DNA of 64,000 nucleotides. It comes from Streptomyces iranensis (GTDB taxonomy: Bacteria > Actinomycetota > Actinomycetes > Streptomycetales > Streptomycetaceae). Below the pieces are notes generated by a model. It made no database searches, was not told where the DNA came from, and saw only the letters and a list, made by a program, of their open reading frames with translations. Positions 7,785 to 16,416 of this stretch are shown here, piece by piece. How positions within the stretch are numbered: position 1 is the stretch's first letter; every line of letters starts with the position of its first letter. Both the position numbers and the translations under genes were made by a program. The stretch lies in contig NZ_JAGGLR010000028.1 in assembly GCF_017874715.1 (NCBI RefSeq), positions 62,001-126,000 of the forward strand. Reading direction: 5' to 3'.

Positions 7785-8593
7785 GCGCACCCATCGGACC
7801 GGCCCGGGAACTGCGGGTGGTGTTGGCCCAGCTCACACCTCACCCGGCGGACGTCGTTGCCAACCTCACGCGCCTTGAGACCCTTGTCGGCCAGCATGCG
7901 CAGGCCGAACTGATGGTGTTCCCCGAGCTGTTCCTCACCGGCTACAACCTCGACGCGGTCCACCAACTGGCCCTCGCCCCGCAAGGCGACGTGGTCGTGC
8001 GGGTACGGACGCTGGCACGTCACTGGCGCACCGCCATCATCGTCGGCTTCGCCGAGATACACGGCGACAAGGTCGCCAACTCCCTGGCATGCATCGACAG
8101 CGACGGCTGTATGACAGGCATCTACCGCAAGACCCACCTGTTCGGCCGGGAACGAGACCACTTCACCGGCGGCGACCGACTCCCTGTCGTCGAGCTCGCC
8201 GGGATCCGCGTGGGACCGATGATCTGCTTCGACATCGAATTCCCCGAACCGGCACGGACACTCGCCCTCGACGGCGCACAGCTGCTGGTGAGCGCCGCGG
8301 CGAACATGGAGCCCTACGAGCCCGACCACCATCTCGCCTCTCGCGCCCGAGCCCTGGACAACCGGCTGCCCCACATCTACGTGAACCGCACTGGGTGGGA
8401 GAGCCCGTTCGTGTTCACCGGCCACTCTCGCATCGTGGCCGCCGACGGCTCCGTCCTTCTGCAGTTGGGCGCCGACGAATGCGTGGCCTCGTCCCGCGTG
8501 ACCATCGATGCCGGGACCAGCGAGCCGACCGACTACCTCAATCAGCTACGTCCCGACCTGTACGGCGGGGAGCTGCGGACAGCGCCAGGCTGA
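7781..8593 (+). CDS. Carbon-nitrogen hydrolase (nitrilase superfamily)
   Basis: 270-residue amidase-type enzyme. The catalytic triad is visible: Glu49 in VFPELFLTGY, Lys117 in IYRKTHLF, and Cys149 in MICFDIEFPE. The length fits a stand-alone amidase of the superfamily. It probably cleaves an amide or carbamoyl group of the compound imported by the next gene. The GTG start overlaps the peptidase stop as GTGA, implying translational coupling. The exact substrate is not readable. Confidence 0.88.
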   Translation: MSAPIGPARELRVVLAQLTPHPADVVANLTRLETLVGQHAQAELMVFPELFLTGYNLDAVHQLALAPQGDVVVRVRTLARHWRTAIIVGFAEIHGDKVANSLACIDSDGCMTGIYRKTHLFGRERDHFTGGDRLPVVELAGIRVGPMICFDIEFPEPARTLALDGAQLLVSAAANMEPYEPDHHLASRARALDNRLPHIYVNRTGWESPFVFTGHSRIVAADGSVLLQLGADECVASSRVTIDAGTSEPTDYLNQLRPDLYGGELRTAPG

Positions 8594-8616
8594 CAGCCGA
8601 CCCACGGGAGCACGTC

Positions 8617-10119
8617 ATGATTCCCCCTCCACACGCACCACCCCACCCCTCGGACGAGGACCAGCTCGCCGCGCTCGGCTACACACAGCAACTTAAGCGC
8701 GAGCTGGGCTTCTGGACCAACTTCGGCCTCGGCTTCGCGTTCGTCTCGCCGGTCGTGGGCCTGTACTCCATCGTCGGCGCGGGCATGTTCGCCAGCGGCC
8801 CCGCGTGGATCTGGGCCCTGCTGATCGCCCTGAGCGGGCAGATACTGGTGGCCCTGGTGTTCGCCGAACTCGCCTCACAATTCCCCATCAGCGGCGGCAT
8901 CTACCAATGGAGCAGACGCCTGGTCGGCCCCCGCTACGGATGGTTCTCCGGGTGGATCCACTCCTGGACACAGATCATCACCTTCACTTCCGTCAGCTAC
9001 CTCGGCGGCTTCTGGATGGCCGCACTCTTCGGCCGCCACCCGGACGCGACCGAGCAGCTCCTTTGGGGATTTGGTGTGCTGCTGCTGGTCAGCGCCATCA
9101 ACCTGCTCGGGCAGAACCCCCTGAAGTACTCCGTCAACGTCGGTATCGCCGCCGAACTCATCGCCAGCATCGCCATCGGTCTGCTGCTCCTGCTGTTCTT
9201 CGCCGAGAACGACTGGTCGGTGCTCCTGCACGACCTCGGCGCGAGCCACAACTGGAACGGTTCCGCCGCGGAAGGGTTCCTTGCCGCCATCGCCGTCGCC
9301 GGCTGGGCCTTCGTCGGCTTCGATGCCTGCTCCGCACTCTCAGAGGAGGTCAAGGACCCGCGCCGGCATGTGCCCCGTGCCCTGCTGATGTCCCTCGTAG
9401 TCGTCGGCCTGGTCATCGTGATGAACGCGGTAGCGGTCATCCGGGCCCAGCAGGGCGTGACGGGACTGGTTCAGGTACTCAGCGTCGACCCGCTCACCCC
9501 GCTGGTCACCGACGCCTTCGGAGCGTGGCTCAGCAAGCCGTTCCAAGCCGTGGTCCTGGCATCCTTCCTGGCCTGTGCCATCGCCATCCAGACCACCGCC
9601 ACCCGCATACTGTTCTCCCTGAGCCGCGACCAGGCGCTACCCCTGTCCCGCCATCTGCAGAAGGTGGCCCCCAATCAGGTCCCCGCCAACGCGGTACTCA
9701 CCACCACCCTCATCGGCGCAGTGATCCTTTGCGTCGGGCTCAACGGCTCCGCCGTCAGCACCCTGATCGCCTTCACCTCCGGTGGCTTCTACGCGTCCTT
9801 CACCCTCGCCGTCGCAGCCGCTCTGTGGGCCCGGCTGCGAGGACGCTGGGATCCCGGCCTCGGCGCTTTCCACCTCCGTGGCTGGGGACTGCTTGTCAAC
9901 GTGATCGCCGTGATGTGGGTTTGCTTCGAGACCGTCAACATCGCCTGGCCCCGGCCCCAGCTTCTGGCCCCCGATGCCCCCTGGTACCTCGAATGGGCCG
10001 TACCCCTGATTGGCCTTGGCCTGACCCTCACCGGCGCCCTCTACCTGGCGCGCAACCCCCGCCCAGGAGTCCCTGTCTCCACCGAGAAGACTGACACCGC
10101 CGCAGCCGTCCCGCAGTAA
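8617..10119 (+). CDS. APC-superfamily amino acid permease
   Basis: 500-residue membrane protein with about twelve hydrophobic segments. Typical APC features are the first helix FGLGFAFVSPVVGLYSIVGAG, then GGIYQWSRRLVGPRYGWFSGW, and SEEVKDPRRHVPRAL after helix 6. It most resembles amino-acid/GABA-type permeases of Gram-positive bacteria. ATG at 8617 follows GGGAG by six bases. As last gene of the LacI-controlled operon it is the likely importer of the peptide or amide handled by the two upstream enzymes. A strong hairpin follows. Confidence 0.88.
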   Translation: MIPPPHAPPHPSDEDQLAALGYTQQLKRELGFWTNFGLGFAFVSPVVGLYSIVGAGMFASGPAWIWALLIALSGQILVALVFAELASQFPISGGIYQWSRRLVGPRYGWFSGWIHSWTQIITFTSVSYLGGFWMAALFGRHPDATEQLLWGFGVLLLVSAINLLGQNPLKYSVNVGIAAELIASIAIGLLLLLFFAENDWSVLLHDLGASHNWNGSAAEGFLAAIAVAGWAFVGFDACSALSEEVKDPRRHVPRALLMSLVVVGLVIVMNAVAVIRAQQGVTGLVQVLSVDPLTPLVTDAFGAWLSKPFQAVVLASFLACAIAIQTTATRILFSLSRDQALPLSRHLQKVAPNQVPANAVLTTTLIGAVILCVGLNGSAVSTLIAFTSGGFYASFTLAVAAALWARLRGRWDPGLGAFHLRGWGLLVNVIAVMWVCFETVNIAWPRPQLLAPDAPWYLEWAVPLIGLGLTLTGALYLARNPRPGVPVSTEKTDTAAAVPQ

Positions 10120-10145
10120 CCCCTTCAGCTGACACCGCTGAACCG

Positions 10146-10184
10146 AGCCTGTCATGCCGCCGAACCCGGCGTGCGTGACAGGCT
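10146..10184 (+). terminator. Hairpin after the permease gene
   Basis: Arms AGCCTGTCA and TGACAGGCT are a perfect 9-bp match, with a further GC-rich inner pairing (GCCG and CGGC). It lies 27 bp after the permease stop and ends the LacI-controlled operon. Confidence 0.7.
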
Positions 10185-10337
10185 CCTGCCGCTCACCGGC
10201 GCCACCCAGCTACCTCACGGTTGTCATGAAAAGTCCTCAAGCCGCTCCGCGAGCCACCGATACCAGGAATGACCGCATCACGCCGAAGCGTCGACGATGC
10301 GGAGGTCCAGCCCATGGGGCGCCGGTAGCATATGAGG

Positions 10338-11363
10338 TCAGTCGGACACGGCCTCCGGCGAGGCTGTCCCCGTCGAGCCGCGTACGTGCATCCTTGTCGG
10401 CACGAGGAACGACTCCGCGTCCGCGGCCTCCTCGATGGCTTTGATCAGCAGCTGGACTGCTTCTTTGCCCGTCGCGACCGGGTCGAGATCGACTGCCGTC
10501 ACTGCAGGTCGGGCCTGACGGGCGGCCTCGCTGTCGCTGAGCGTCGCGATCTGCAGGTCGTGCGGCATATCCAGCCCGAGAGACTGCGCGGCAAGGTGCA
10601 CTCCCAGCGCCAACGAGTCCAGGGTGGTGAACACCGCATCGGGACGTTTCGACTCGGTCAGGAAGCCCCGTGCGGCTTCATACCCCGCACCCTGGGTGAG
10701 ACCGCCTGCCGCGGTCACGACCTGGGGCGTCATGGCACGGGCGGTGCACCAGACCTGGTATCCGTCGACGCAGTCCCGCACATAAGAGGAATCCGCCTCG
10801 CTGGCCAGCAGGGCCGGCCGCTCGGCGCCTGCTTCCGCCATCAGGTCCAGAGCCTCCCGCACGGCCGCCGCGTGATCGTTGTCGACGTGCAGCCGGTCGG
10901 GATTCTCCAGATCTCGTCCCACCGTGACGACCGGCTTGCCCTCGGCATCCGCCAGGCGCAGGAGAGCGTCGTGCGGCCGGGGGTCGACGACGATGGCACC
11001 GTCGAAGTCGACGGGTACGGACCACTCTCCGCCCGTGGCCGGAGCCAGTACGAGCGCCCAGCCGCGCTGCAGCGCAGCGCCGGAGGCGGCACTCATCAAC
11101 CGCACGAAGAACTCGATGTCAACAGCCGAGCCCGGCGTGGACTCCGGCAAGGAGACCGACAGCATCAAGATGCCCGAGCGTCCCTTGGCCAGACTCCTGG
11201 CCGTACGGTGGGGCTGAAAGCCGAGTTGCTCGGCCACGTCCCGGACCCGTCGGCGAGTGGCTTCGGGCAGGCGCCCGCGGTCATTGAGCGCATCGGAGAC
11301 GGTCGTCAGTGACACCCCGGCCGCAGCCGCCACGTCCTTCATGCTCACGCGTGATCTGGTCAT
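10338..11363 (-). CDS. LacI-family repressor of the peptidase-amidase-permease operon
   Basis: 341 residues from ATG at 11363; a GTG at 11390 in frame would add nine residues. The LacI helix-turn-helix is SMKDVAAAAGVSLTTVSDAL, then the hinge GFQPHRTARSLAKGRSG. The rest is a periplasmic-binding-protein-like effector domain with GAIVVDPRP and DAVFTTLDSLALGVHLAAQSLG. It is convergent with the operon at 6621-10119. One operator half a turn before the GTG (11397-11412) implies autorepression; four more in the neighbourhood define a small regulon. The inducer is presumably the imported compound or a breakdown product. Confidence 0.88.
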   Translation of the reverse strand: MTRSRVSMKDVAAAAGVSLTTVSDALNDRGRLPEATRRRVRDVAEQLGFQPHRTARSLAKGRSGILMLSVSLPESTPGSAVDIEFFVRLMSAASGAALQRGWALVLAPATGGEWSVPVDFDGAIVVDPRPHDALLRLADAEGKPVVTVGRDLENPDRLHVDNDHAAAVREALDLMAEAGAERPALLASEADSSYVRDCVDGYQVWCTARAMTPQVVTAAGGLTQGAGYEAARGFLTESKRPDAVFTTLDSLALGVHLAAQSLGLDMPHDLQIATLSDSEAARQARPAVTAVDLDPVATGKEAVQLLIKAIEEAADAESFLVPTRMHVRGSTGTASPEAVSD

Positions 11364-11396
11364 CTTGCTGCGATTGTAAGCAGGATGCACCGAACA

Positions 11397-11412
11397 GCAG
11401 AAGCGCTTCTCC
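11397..11412. promoter_or_regulatory. LacI operator O3 before the repressor gene
   Basis: GCAGAAGCGCTTCTCC matches the O2 palindrome in 15 of 16 positions (right arm CTCC instead of CTGC). It lies 33 bp upstream of the ATG of the LacI gene and 6 bp upstream of the alternative GTG, consistent with autoregulation. Confidence 0.75.
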
Positions 11413-11529
11413 CGAAAACGGAACGATGACGCACAAGGGTGACCCCTTCCACGCCAGGTACGTCACTCCGACCCCAAGTTGAGGGTCTACGGACGCTGGT
11501 GCCCACGACTCCCGCATGTCCGTGGAAGG

Positions 11530-12024
11530 TCAGGCATCCCTGCGTCGCGCGATACGGAGGCCGACGCATACCTGCCATCCGTGCGTCTCACGCCGGATGT
11601 CGGTCCAGTCCGCCAGAGAGTCGACCAAGCGGAGCCCTCGGCCCGCTTCATCCGTGGGTGTGATGATGCAGGATCGCGCACGGGAGCGTCCACCGGTGTC
11701 GACAACTTCGATGCGCAGGTCACCATCGACCAGCGAAAGGTGCACCGTCACATCCGACCCGCCATGCCGGACGGCGTTCCCCACCAGCTCGCTGGCAATG
11801 AGCTCAGCGCGGTCCCGGTCGGCGTCCACGACACCCCAGCGGGTCAGATGATCAATGGTGAAACGGCGCGCCGCGCGCACCCGGCTCGCCTCCGCAGGCA
11901 GGGCGATCATGGCGCGATGGGCCCTCGTCGAGGCAGCCGAGACCAGAGCGGAGGCCCTGAGCAGGACCGATCCAAAGCGCGGCCTCGGGGCAGTGGCGGT
12001 GGAACTGAAACTTACGGAGTACAC
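11530..12024 (-). CDS. ATP-binding protein, anti-sigma/serine kinase type (HATPase_c)
   Basis: 164-residue protein of the RsbW/SpoIIAB-like GHKL ATPase group common in streptomycetes. The N box is ASELVGNAVRHG, then the G1 box RIEVVDTGGR and the G2 region DEAGRGLRLVDSLADWTDI. The start is GTG at 12024, seven bases after GGAGG, which makes the longer frame to 12291 unlikely. Such proteins usually bind a sigma factor or an anti-anti-sigma factor; no partner is adjacent. Unusually, its upstream DNA carries two copies of the LacI operator in the same layout as the peptidase operon promoter, so it should be co-regulated. Confidence 0.82.
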   Translation of the reverse strand: MYSVSFSSTATAPRPRFGSVLLRASALVSAASTRAHRAMIALPAEASRVRAARRFTIDHLTRWGVVDADRDRAELIASELVGNAVRHGGSDVTVHLSLVDGDLRIEVVDTGGRSRARSCIITPTDEAGRGLRLVDSLADWTDIRRETHGWQVCVGLRIARRRDA

Positions 12025-12087
12025 GGTTGCACCTCCAGCGGTGCGGCAGATGCTCCGCCTGGCCGGGAGCCATCTCGGATGGAGGAG

Positions 12088-12107
12088 GTGCAGAAGCGCT
12101 TCTGCAC
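12088..12107. promoter_or_regulatory. LacI operator O4 (20-bp perfect palindrome)
   Basis: GTGCAGAAGCGCTTCTGCAC is fully symmetric over 20 bp and contains the 16-bp O2 core. It lies 64 bp upstream of the ATP-binding protein start and 35 bp downstream of O5 on the minus strand. Confidence 0.85.
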
Positions 12108-12118
12108 TCACGAGACCC

Positions 12119-12147
12119 ATATTTGCAGAAGCGATTCTGCAAGTCAA
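12119..12147 (-). promoter_or_regulatory. Promoter with LacI operator in its spacer (O5)
   Basis: On the minus strand TTGACT (12147-12142) and AAATAT (12124-12119) are 17 bp apart. The spacer contains the operator GCAGAATCGCTTCTGC (12140-12125; one mismatch to perfect symmetry). This duplicates the layout at 6540-6568, with a second operator 35 bp downstream. It should drive the ATP-binding protein gene. Confidence 0.75.
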
Positions 12148-12215
12148 GGAAGAGCCGCCCCTCCGCCTAAGGAGAGCCGGCCGTCTCGCCACCCAAGGCC
12201 GCGCGCCGCCGCCGC

Positions 12216-12404
12216 TCACTCCCTCGGGGCCCCGCAGCGCGCACAGCGAGCGAACTGGGCGGTGTCCTGGATCGCGCCGCAGTCGGCGCACACCCTCTCC
12301 AGCCAGCAGGCGGGGTCCCCGCCCTCGGGCTCGGCGGGCGCCGGGTCCGCCATCTCCGGGCCCGGGTCCGGGTCCGGGTCGCCGGGCCGAGCCGTGCCGC
12401 TCAT
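12216..12404 (-). CDS. Small double-CxxC zinc-ribbon protein
   Basis: 62 residues. The N-terminal half is acidic, proline-rich and low-complexity (from a CCGGGT DNA repeat). The C-terminal half has CADCGAIQDTAQFARCARCG, two Cys-x2-Cys knuckles that should bind one zinc. The start is ATG at 12404, with GAGGAGG upstream; a longer frame to 12506 lacks one. Function unknown; similar ribbons mediate protein or nucleic-acid contacts. It ends 69 bp before the O5 promoter of the ATP-binding gene. Confidence 0.6.
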   Translation of the reverse strand: MSGTARPGDPDPDPGPEMADPAPAEPEGGDPACWLERVCADCGAIQDTAQFARCARCGAPRE

Positions 12405-12596
12405 CGTGTGCGCCTCCTCATCCGGACCGTGCGCGGGTCCGTCAGCCGACCCTCTACCCCTGACCTCGTCTCCGGAAGCAGCCAAGCCATAGATCCGATC
12501 TCTCACCCGCCCGCAACCCTTGACGGGGCGTAATACCGCTCAACCCCTCCCCAGTTATCGGATGACTCGGTAACGTATCCGCCTCGGGAGGCAACG

Positions 12597-14498
12597 ATGC
12601 CGAGATCTTACCGACGCTCCGCAATGGCATTTCTGCTCTGCGGCGTCCTGGCCATGACGCTCTTCATCACCGGGCCCGCACAGGCGAAGGACTCCGCCTG
12701 GACCGTGCGCGGCCCCTCGCCCCACTCCGGTCCCCTCGCCCAGCTGCGGCTTGACGGTGCCTCGGGAGCGCTGACGCTCCAGGTGTCCCGGGGCGGACGT
12801 ACGGTGGTCGAGCCCTCGCCCGTGGGCATCGTCACCGAGCGGGCGGATCTGTCGCACGGGCTGCGCTATCTGGGACGCCACGACCGCACCGTCGTGGAAC
12901 GCTACCGGTCGACGGCCGGCAAGCAGCGCTCGCGCACCGCGCGGATGACCGAGACCCGCTTCCGGTTCCGGGGCGGCGGGAACGCCCGGCTGGACCTCGT
13001 GGTGCGGGTCTCGGACGACGGGGTCGCCTATCGCTACGACCTGCCCTCCGGCAGCGGCGATGTCCTCGGCGAGGCCTCGGCCTTCACCCTGCCCCCGGAC
13101 GCGGCCGCGTGGCTGGGCGACTACCGCAAGGACAACGAGAACCTGTTCAAGGAGTACACCGCGGCGACCGCGCCCACCGGTGAGTACATGGCACAGGCGC
13201 TCTTCGAGACGGGCGGCGGCTACGCCCTGATCGCGGAGTCGGATCTCACCGGCCGCTACTCCGCCGCCCGGCTGACCCACCAGCAGGGGCTGCCCACGTA
13301 CCGCATCGGCCTGTGGGACGAGCGGGTCGAGTCCGACGGGCCGCTCAGCACACCCTGGCGCGCCCTCATCGTGGGCGACCTGTCGACCGTTACCCAGTCC
13401 ACCTTCACCGACGATCTGGCACCGGCGTCGCGCGTCGCCGACACCTCGTGGATCCGGCCCGGCCCCGCCCTGTGGACGTGGCTCGCGGGCGGCAAACCCG
13501 CCGGGCAGAGCCTGTCGATGCAGCAGGGGTACGTGGACTACGCGGCCCAGCGCGGATGGCCGTATGTGGTGGTGGACGCGGGCTGGTACTTCGACCCCGA
13601 CCAGTGGGACGTCACCGACCCCGACTGGCAACGGAACAGCTGGATCCCGCAGCTCGTGGACTACGCCCGCGAGCGGCATGTGGGCATCCAGGTCTGGATC
13701 CACCACCGTGACCTCGACACCGCCGAGGAGCGCGAGCAGTGGCTGCCCACGCTGGAGCGGTGGGGGGTGAAGGGCGTCAAGATCGACTTCATGGACTCCG
13801 AGTCCCAGGAGACGCTGCGCTGGTACGACGAGATCCTCAGGGCCACCGCGGCCCACCATCTGCTCGTCAACTTCCACGGCTCGACGATCCCCAAGGGCAT
13901 CCAGCGCACCTGGCCGCAGGTGATGTCGATGGAGGGCGTGAACGGCGAGGAGAAGCGGACCAACACCCCGCAGCACCTGGCGACGCTGCCGTTCACCCGC
14001 AATGTCATCGGCTCCATGGACTTCACCCCCGGGGCCTTCCACCGGCCCGAACGCCCCAACGCGGCGTCGGACGCGGGCGAAGTCGGCCTGTCGGTGCTCT
14101 ACGAGTCCGGGATCCAGAACCTGGCGGGCACCCCGGAGTCCTACGAAGCCCGTCCGCTCGCCCGCCGGTTCCTGGAGCAGATCCCGGCCACCTGGGACCG
14201 CACCCGGCTGCTGGCGGGGCGGCCGGGTGAGAGCGCGGTGCTCGCCCGTGCCAGCGGCTCGCGGTGGTTCATCGGCGGTACGTTCACCGGCCCCGCCCAC
14301 ACCGCCGAGGTGCCGCTGCGGCTGGAGCCGGGCCGCTGGCTCGTCGATCTGGTCCTGGACGGCCCGGACGGCCTGGTCCGCACGCCCACCGTGGTGCGCG
14401 GCGGGCAGACCCTGTCCGTACCGGTCGCGGCGGACGGCGGGTTCGCCGCCATCGCCTGCCGCTGGCGGCCCGGCCTGTCGACCTGCGACCGCCCCTGA
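12597..14498 (+). CDS. Secreted glycoside hydrolase family 97 protein
   Basis: 633 residues. An N-terminal Sec signal (basic start, hydrophobic FLLCGVLAMTLFITG, cleavage after AQA) is followed by the GH97 N-terminal beta-sandwich, then a (beta/alpha)8 barrel from WTWLAGGKPAG and YVVVDAGWYF. The barrel motif GVKIDFMDSES supplies an Asp at the position used as nucleophile by retaining GH97 enzymes, suggesting alpha-galactosidase-type rather than inverting alpha-glucosidase action. A C-terminal beta domain closes the protein. ATG follows GGGAGG by five bases. It stands alone and is convergent with the peptidase gene. Confidence 0.88.
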   Translation: MPRSYRRSAMAFLLCGVLAMTLFITGPAQAKDSAWTVRGPSPHSGPLAQLRLDGASGALTLQVSRGGRTVVEPSPVGIVTERADLSHGLRYLGRHDRTVVERYRSTAGKQRSRTARMTETRFRFRGGGNARLDLVVRVSDDGVAYRYDLPSGSGDVLGEASAFTLPPDAAAWLGDYRKDNENLFKEYTAATAPTGEYMAQALFETGGGYALIAESDLTGRYSAARLTHQQGLPTYRIGLWDERVESDGPLSTPWRALIVGDLSTVTQSTFTDDLAPASRVADTSWIRPGPALWTWLAGGKPAGQSLSMQQGYVDYAAQRGWPYVVVDAGWYFDPDQWDVTDPDWQRNSWIPQLVDYARERHVGIQVWIHHRDLDTAEEREQWLPTLERWGVKGVKIDFMDSESQETLRWYDEILRATAAHHLLVNFHGSTIPKGIQRTWPQVMSMEGVNGEEKRTNTPQHLATLPFTRNVIGSMDFTPGAFHRPERPNAASDAGEVGLSVLYESGIQNLAGTPESYEARPLARRFLEQIPATWDRTRLLAGRPGESAVLARASGSRWFIGGTFTGPAHTAEVPLRLEPGRWLVDLVLDGPDGLVRTPTVVRGGQTLSVPVAADGGFAAIACRWRPGLSTCDRP

Positions 14499-14528
14499 CC
14501 CTCCCCTGCGACCCGCGCCGACCACCCG

Positions 14529-15716
14529 TCACGCGGACACCCCGTCCAGGACGCCCGTCCAGATGCCGATCGCCGGAAGGCAGACGCCGGCCGCGAAGAC
14601 CCATGCGGCGGCGACGGCACGGGCGTAGGGGGCGGGGTGGCCGCCGGTCCAGCCGCGGGAGAGGGCCAGCAGCCGGTCGGCCTTCTGCCGTGTCGGGTTC
14701 CTCTTCTGCTGAGCGGTGAGGAAGGCGGACAGCCGGTCCGCCGACTCCGCGTCCGTGACCGCCTCGGCGTCCGCCCGCATCTCCATCAGCGTGACCAGGA
14801 CCCGGCCGGCGCGGCTGTTGGCGTAGAGGCCGCAGGTCAGGGTGAGGACGAAGACGGCTATCGACGTGAGAGTCTGCGCCGTGCTCTCCACGGGGGTGAT
14901 GGCGAGGGCCGTCATCCCATCGAAGAACACGGCGGCCTTCCCCGCCGCCGGCGCATGACGCAGATAGCGCCGTCGCATCGGATCACCGTGGCGCAGATGC
15001 GAGATCTCATGCCGGAGCAGGACCGCACCGGCCGGGCTTCTGAGCAGAGTGCGCCAGCTGCGCGGGATGGCGACATGGACGGTGGGCCTGCGGACGTTCA
15101 GGGTGAGCGCGTGGTACAGGAAGGTGCCCGCGACCGCCCAGAGCGCGGCGACCAGGATGACCGCGGGCACCAGGAGACGATCCCCGTCGAACGGCAGGGA
15201 GATCCGGTCCTGCAGTACGGCGAAGGCCAGTCCGCCCGCGGCGCCGACGGCCCAGACGGACTTACGGCGCTGCAGTCTCGTCCCCCAGTCCTCCATCCTG
15301 CCGAGCCGTCCCGGGGACGGCTGAGGCACGTGGACCACCTTCAGGTCGGCCACCGGGGACCAGCTGGAGACCGCGTCCAGCCGGGCGGTGTCCAGTCCGG
15401 CGGAGTGGAAGGTGTCCCGGACGCGCGCCCAGCCCTTCGCCGACCAGTCAACCGGGTGCGGCGCCTCCTCGGCCTCACGACCGCTGAGGGAGTCGGCCCG
15501 CCACTCGTTGACGAGGGGCAGCAGGAAGACCACGAGGAGGACGAGGACGGCCAGGAACGCGGTGGCGCCGACCGCGGCCGGCGCGGACAGCCGATTGTCC
15601 CCTGTGGTCAGCACGCTCGCCCCGGTGGCGGGCGCCGCGCACAGTGGCCCGATGAGTACGGCCCAGCAGGTCCGCTCGGCCCGGCGCAGCCGGCGGACCG
15701 GGGACACGGAGGTCAT
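14529..15716 (-). CDS. M48-like membrane zinc peptidase
   Basis: 395-residue integral membrane protein with hydrophobic segments near residues 45-70, 145-190, 270-295 and at the C-terminus. HEISH at 236-240 is the HExxH zinc site, followed by LRHGD; the third ligand is probably in MRADAEAV, where M48 enzymes have an ExxxD. Substrate unknown. ATG at 15716 overlaps the stop of the upstream gene (ATGA). A much longer frame to 16778 is antisense to other genes and is discarded. The pair may act as a membrane stress or processing module. Confidence 0.72.
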   Translation of the reverse strand: MTSVSPVRRLRRAERTCWAVLIGPLCAAPATGASVLTTGDNRLSAPAAVGATAFLAVLVLLVVFLLPLVNEWRADSLSGREAEEAPHPVDWSAKGWARVRDTFHSAGLDTARLDAVSSWSPVADLKVVHVPQPSPGRLGRMEDWGTRLQRRKSVWAVGAAGGLAFAVLQDRISLPFDGDRLLVPAVILVAALWAVAGTFLYHALTLNVRRPTVHVAIPRSWRTLLRSPAGAVLLRHEISHLRHGDPMRRRYLRHAPAAGKAAVFFDGMTALAITPVESTAQTLTSIAVFVLTLTCGLYANSRAGRVLVTLMEMRADAEAVTDAESADRLSAFLTAQQKRNPTRQKADRLLALSRGWTGGHPAPYARAVAAAWVFAAGVCLPAIGIWTGVLDGVSA

Positions 15717-16285
15717 GGGCGGCCGAGCGCTGCGGGGTCCGCGGAGTCGGCGGAGTCGGCGTTGTCGTCGGGGTCGGGCTCGGGGCCGGACTCGGAGTGG
15801 ATGAGCGCTTCCGCCTGGATCCGTACGACGGCCCTTACGGTGGCCGGATCCACCTCCGGGGGAAGCCTCAGCTCCACCGTCACCCGCCGGGCGAGCCCCG
15901 CCGCGCCGTCCTCGTTCCCGCCACCCTCCGTGCCCGTCCCGCCGGAGGCGGTGTCGCCGCGCAGACAGCGCTTGAGATAGCCGACGGCGTCCCGCACTCC
16001 GCGCTGGACGGCCATCTCGGTCGCCGTCGAGAGCACGGTGAAGGCGATCTGACCGAGCACGGACAGCCCGATGGTGAGGTACACATGGGTGTCGACCGCG
16101 GGTGCCCCGCTGAGGTCGTCGAAGAACTCCCCCGCGCCGGGCACCCGCCGCCCGGCACGCATCTCCTCGGCGAACTCCTCGAAGAGTTCCTCGTGTTCGT
16201 CCTCGGCGACGGTGCGCGCCGAGGCGTCGACCATCGTCAGGATCCGCTCGATCGCGGCGTCGTCCAGCCCCGTCATGTCTGTCAT
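15713..16285 (-). CDS. Unknown protein coupled to the M48-like peptidase
   Basis: 190 residues, start ATG at 16285 with GGGGGAA upstream. It has an acidic N-terminal helix (DEHEELFEEFAEEMRAG), one hydrophobic stretch at about 75-95 (VYLTIGLSVLGQIAFTVLS) that could span or sit on a membrane, then a Gly/Thr linker, a short beta region and an acidic tail with ADSADSAD, encoded by a 9-bp DNA repeat. No family recognised. The four-base overlap with the peptidase gene suggests a partner or substrate of that enzyme. Confidence 0.65.
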   Translation of the reverse strand: MTDMTGLDDAAIERILTMVDASARTVAEDEHEELFEEFAEEMRAGRRVPGAGEFFDDLSGAPAVDTHVYLTIGLSVLGQIAFTVLSTATEMAVQRGVRDAVGYLKRCLRGDTASGGTGTEGGGNEDGAAGLARRVTVELRLPPEVDPATVRAVVRIQAEALIHSESGPEPDPDDNADSADSADPAALGRP

Positions 16286-16416
16286 GCGGTTCCCCCCGTG
16301 CGCCACGCCCCCCGGCGGGGACGTACGACCTCTCCACGCTAGCCCGCCCGGAGGAGAAGATGTAAGGACTTACCGCAAATAGGCGAACTCTCCGCCCATT
16401 TCGCGTATGGTCCCCG

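Noticed and set aside
12555..14525. 656-residue frame antisense to the GH97 gene
   Set aside because: It is a GC-skew shadow of a clear glycosidase with signal peptide; its composition is Arg/Gly/Pro/Val-rich and fits no family.
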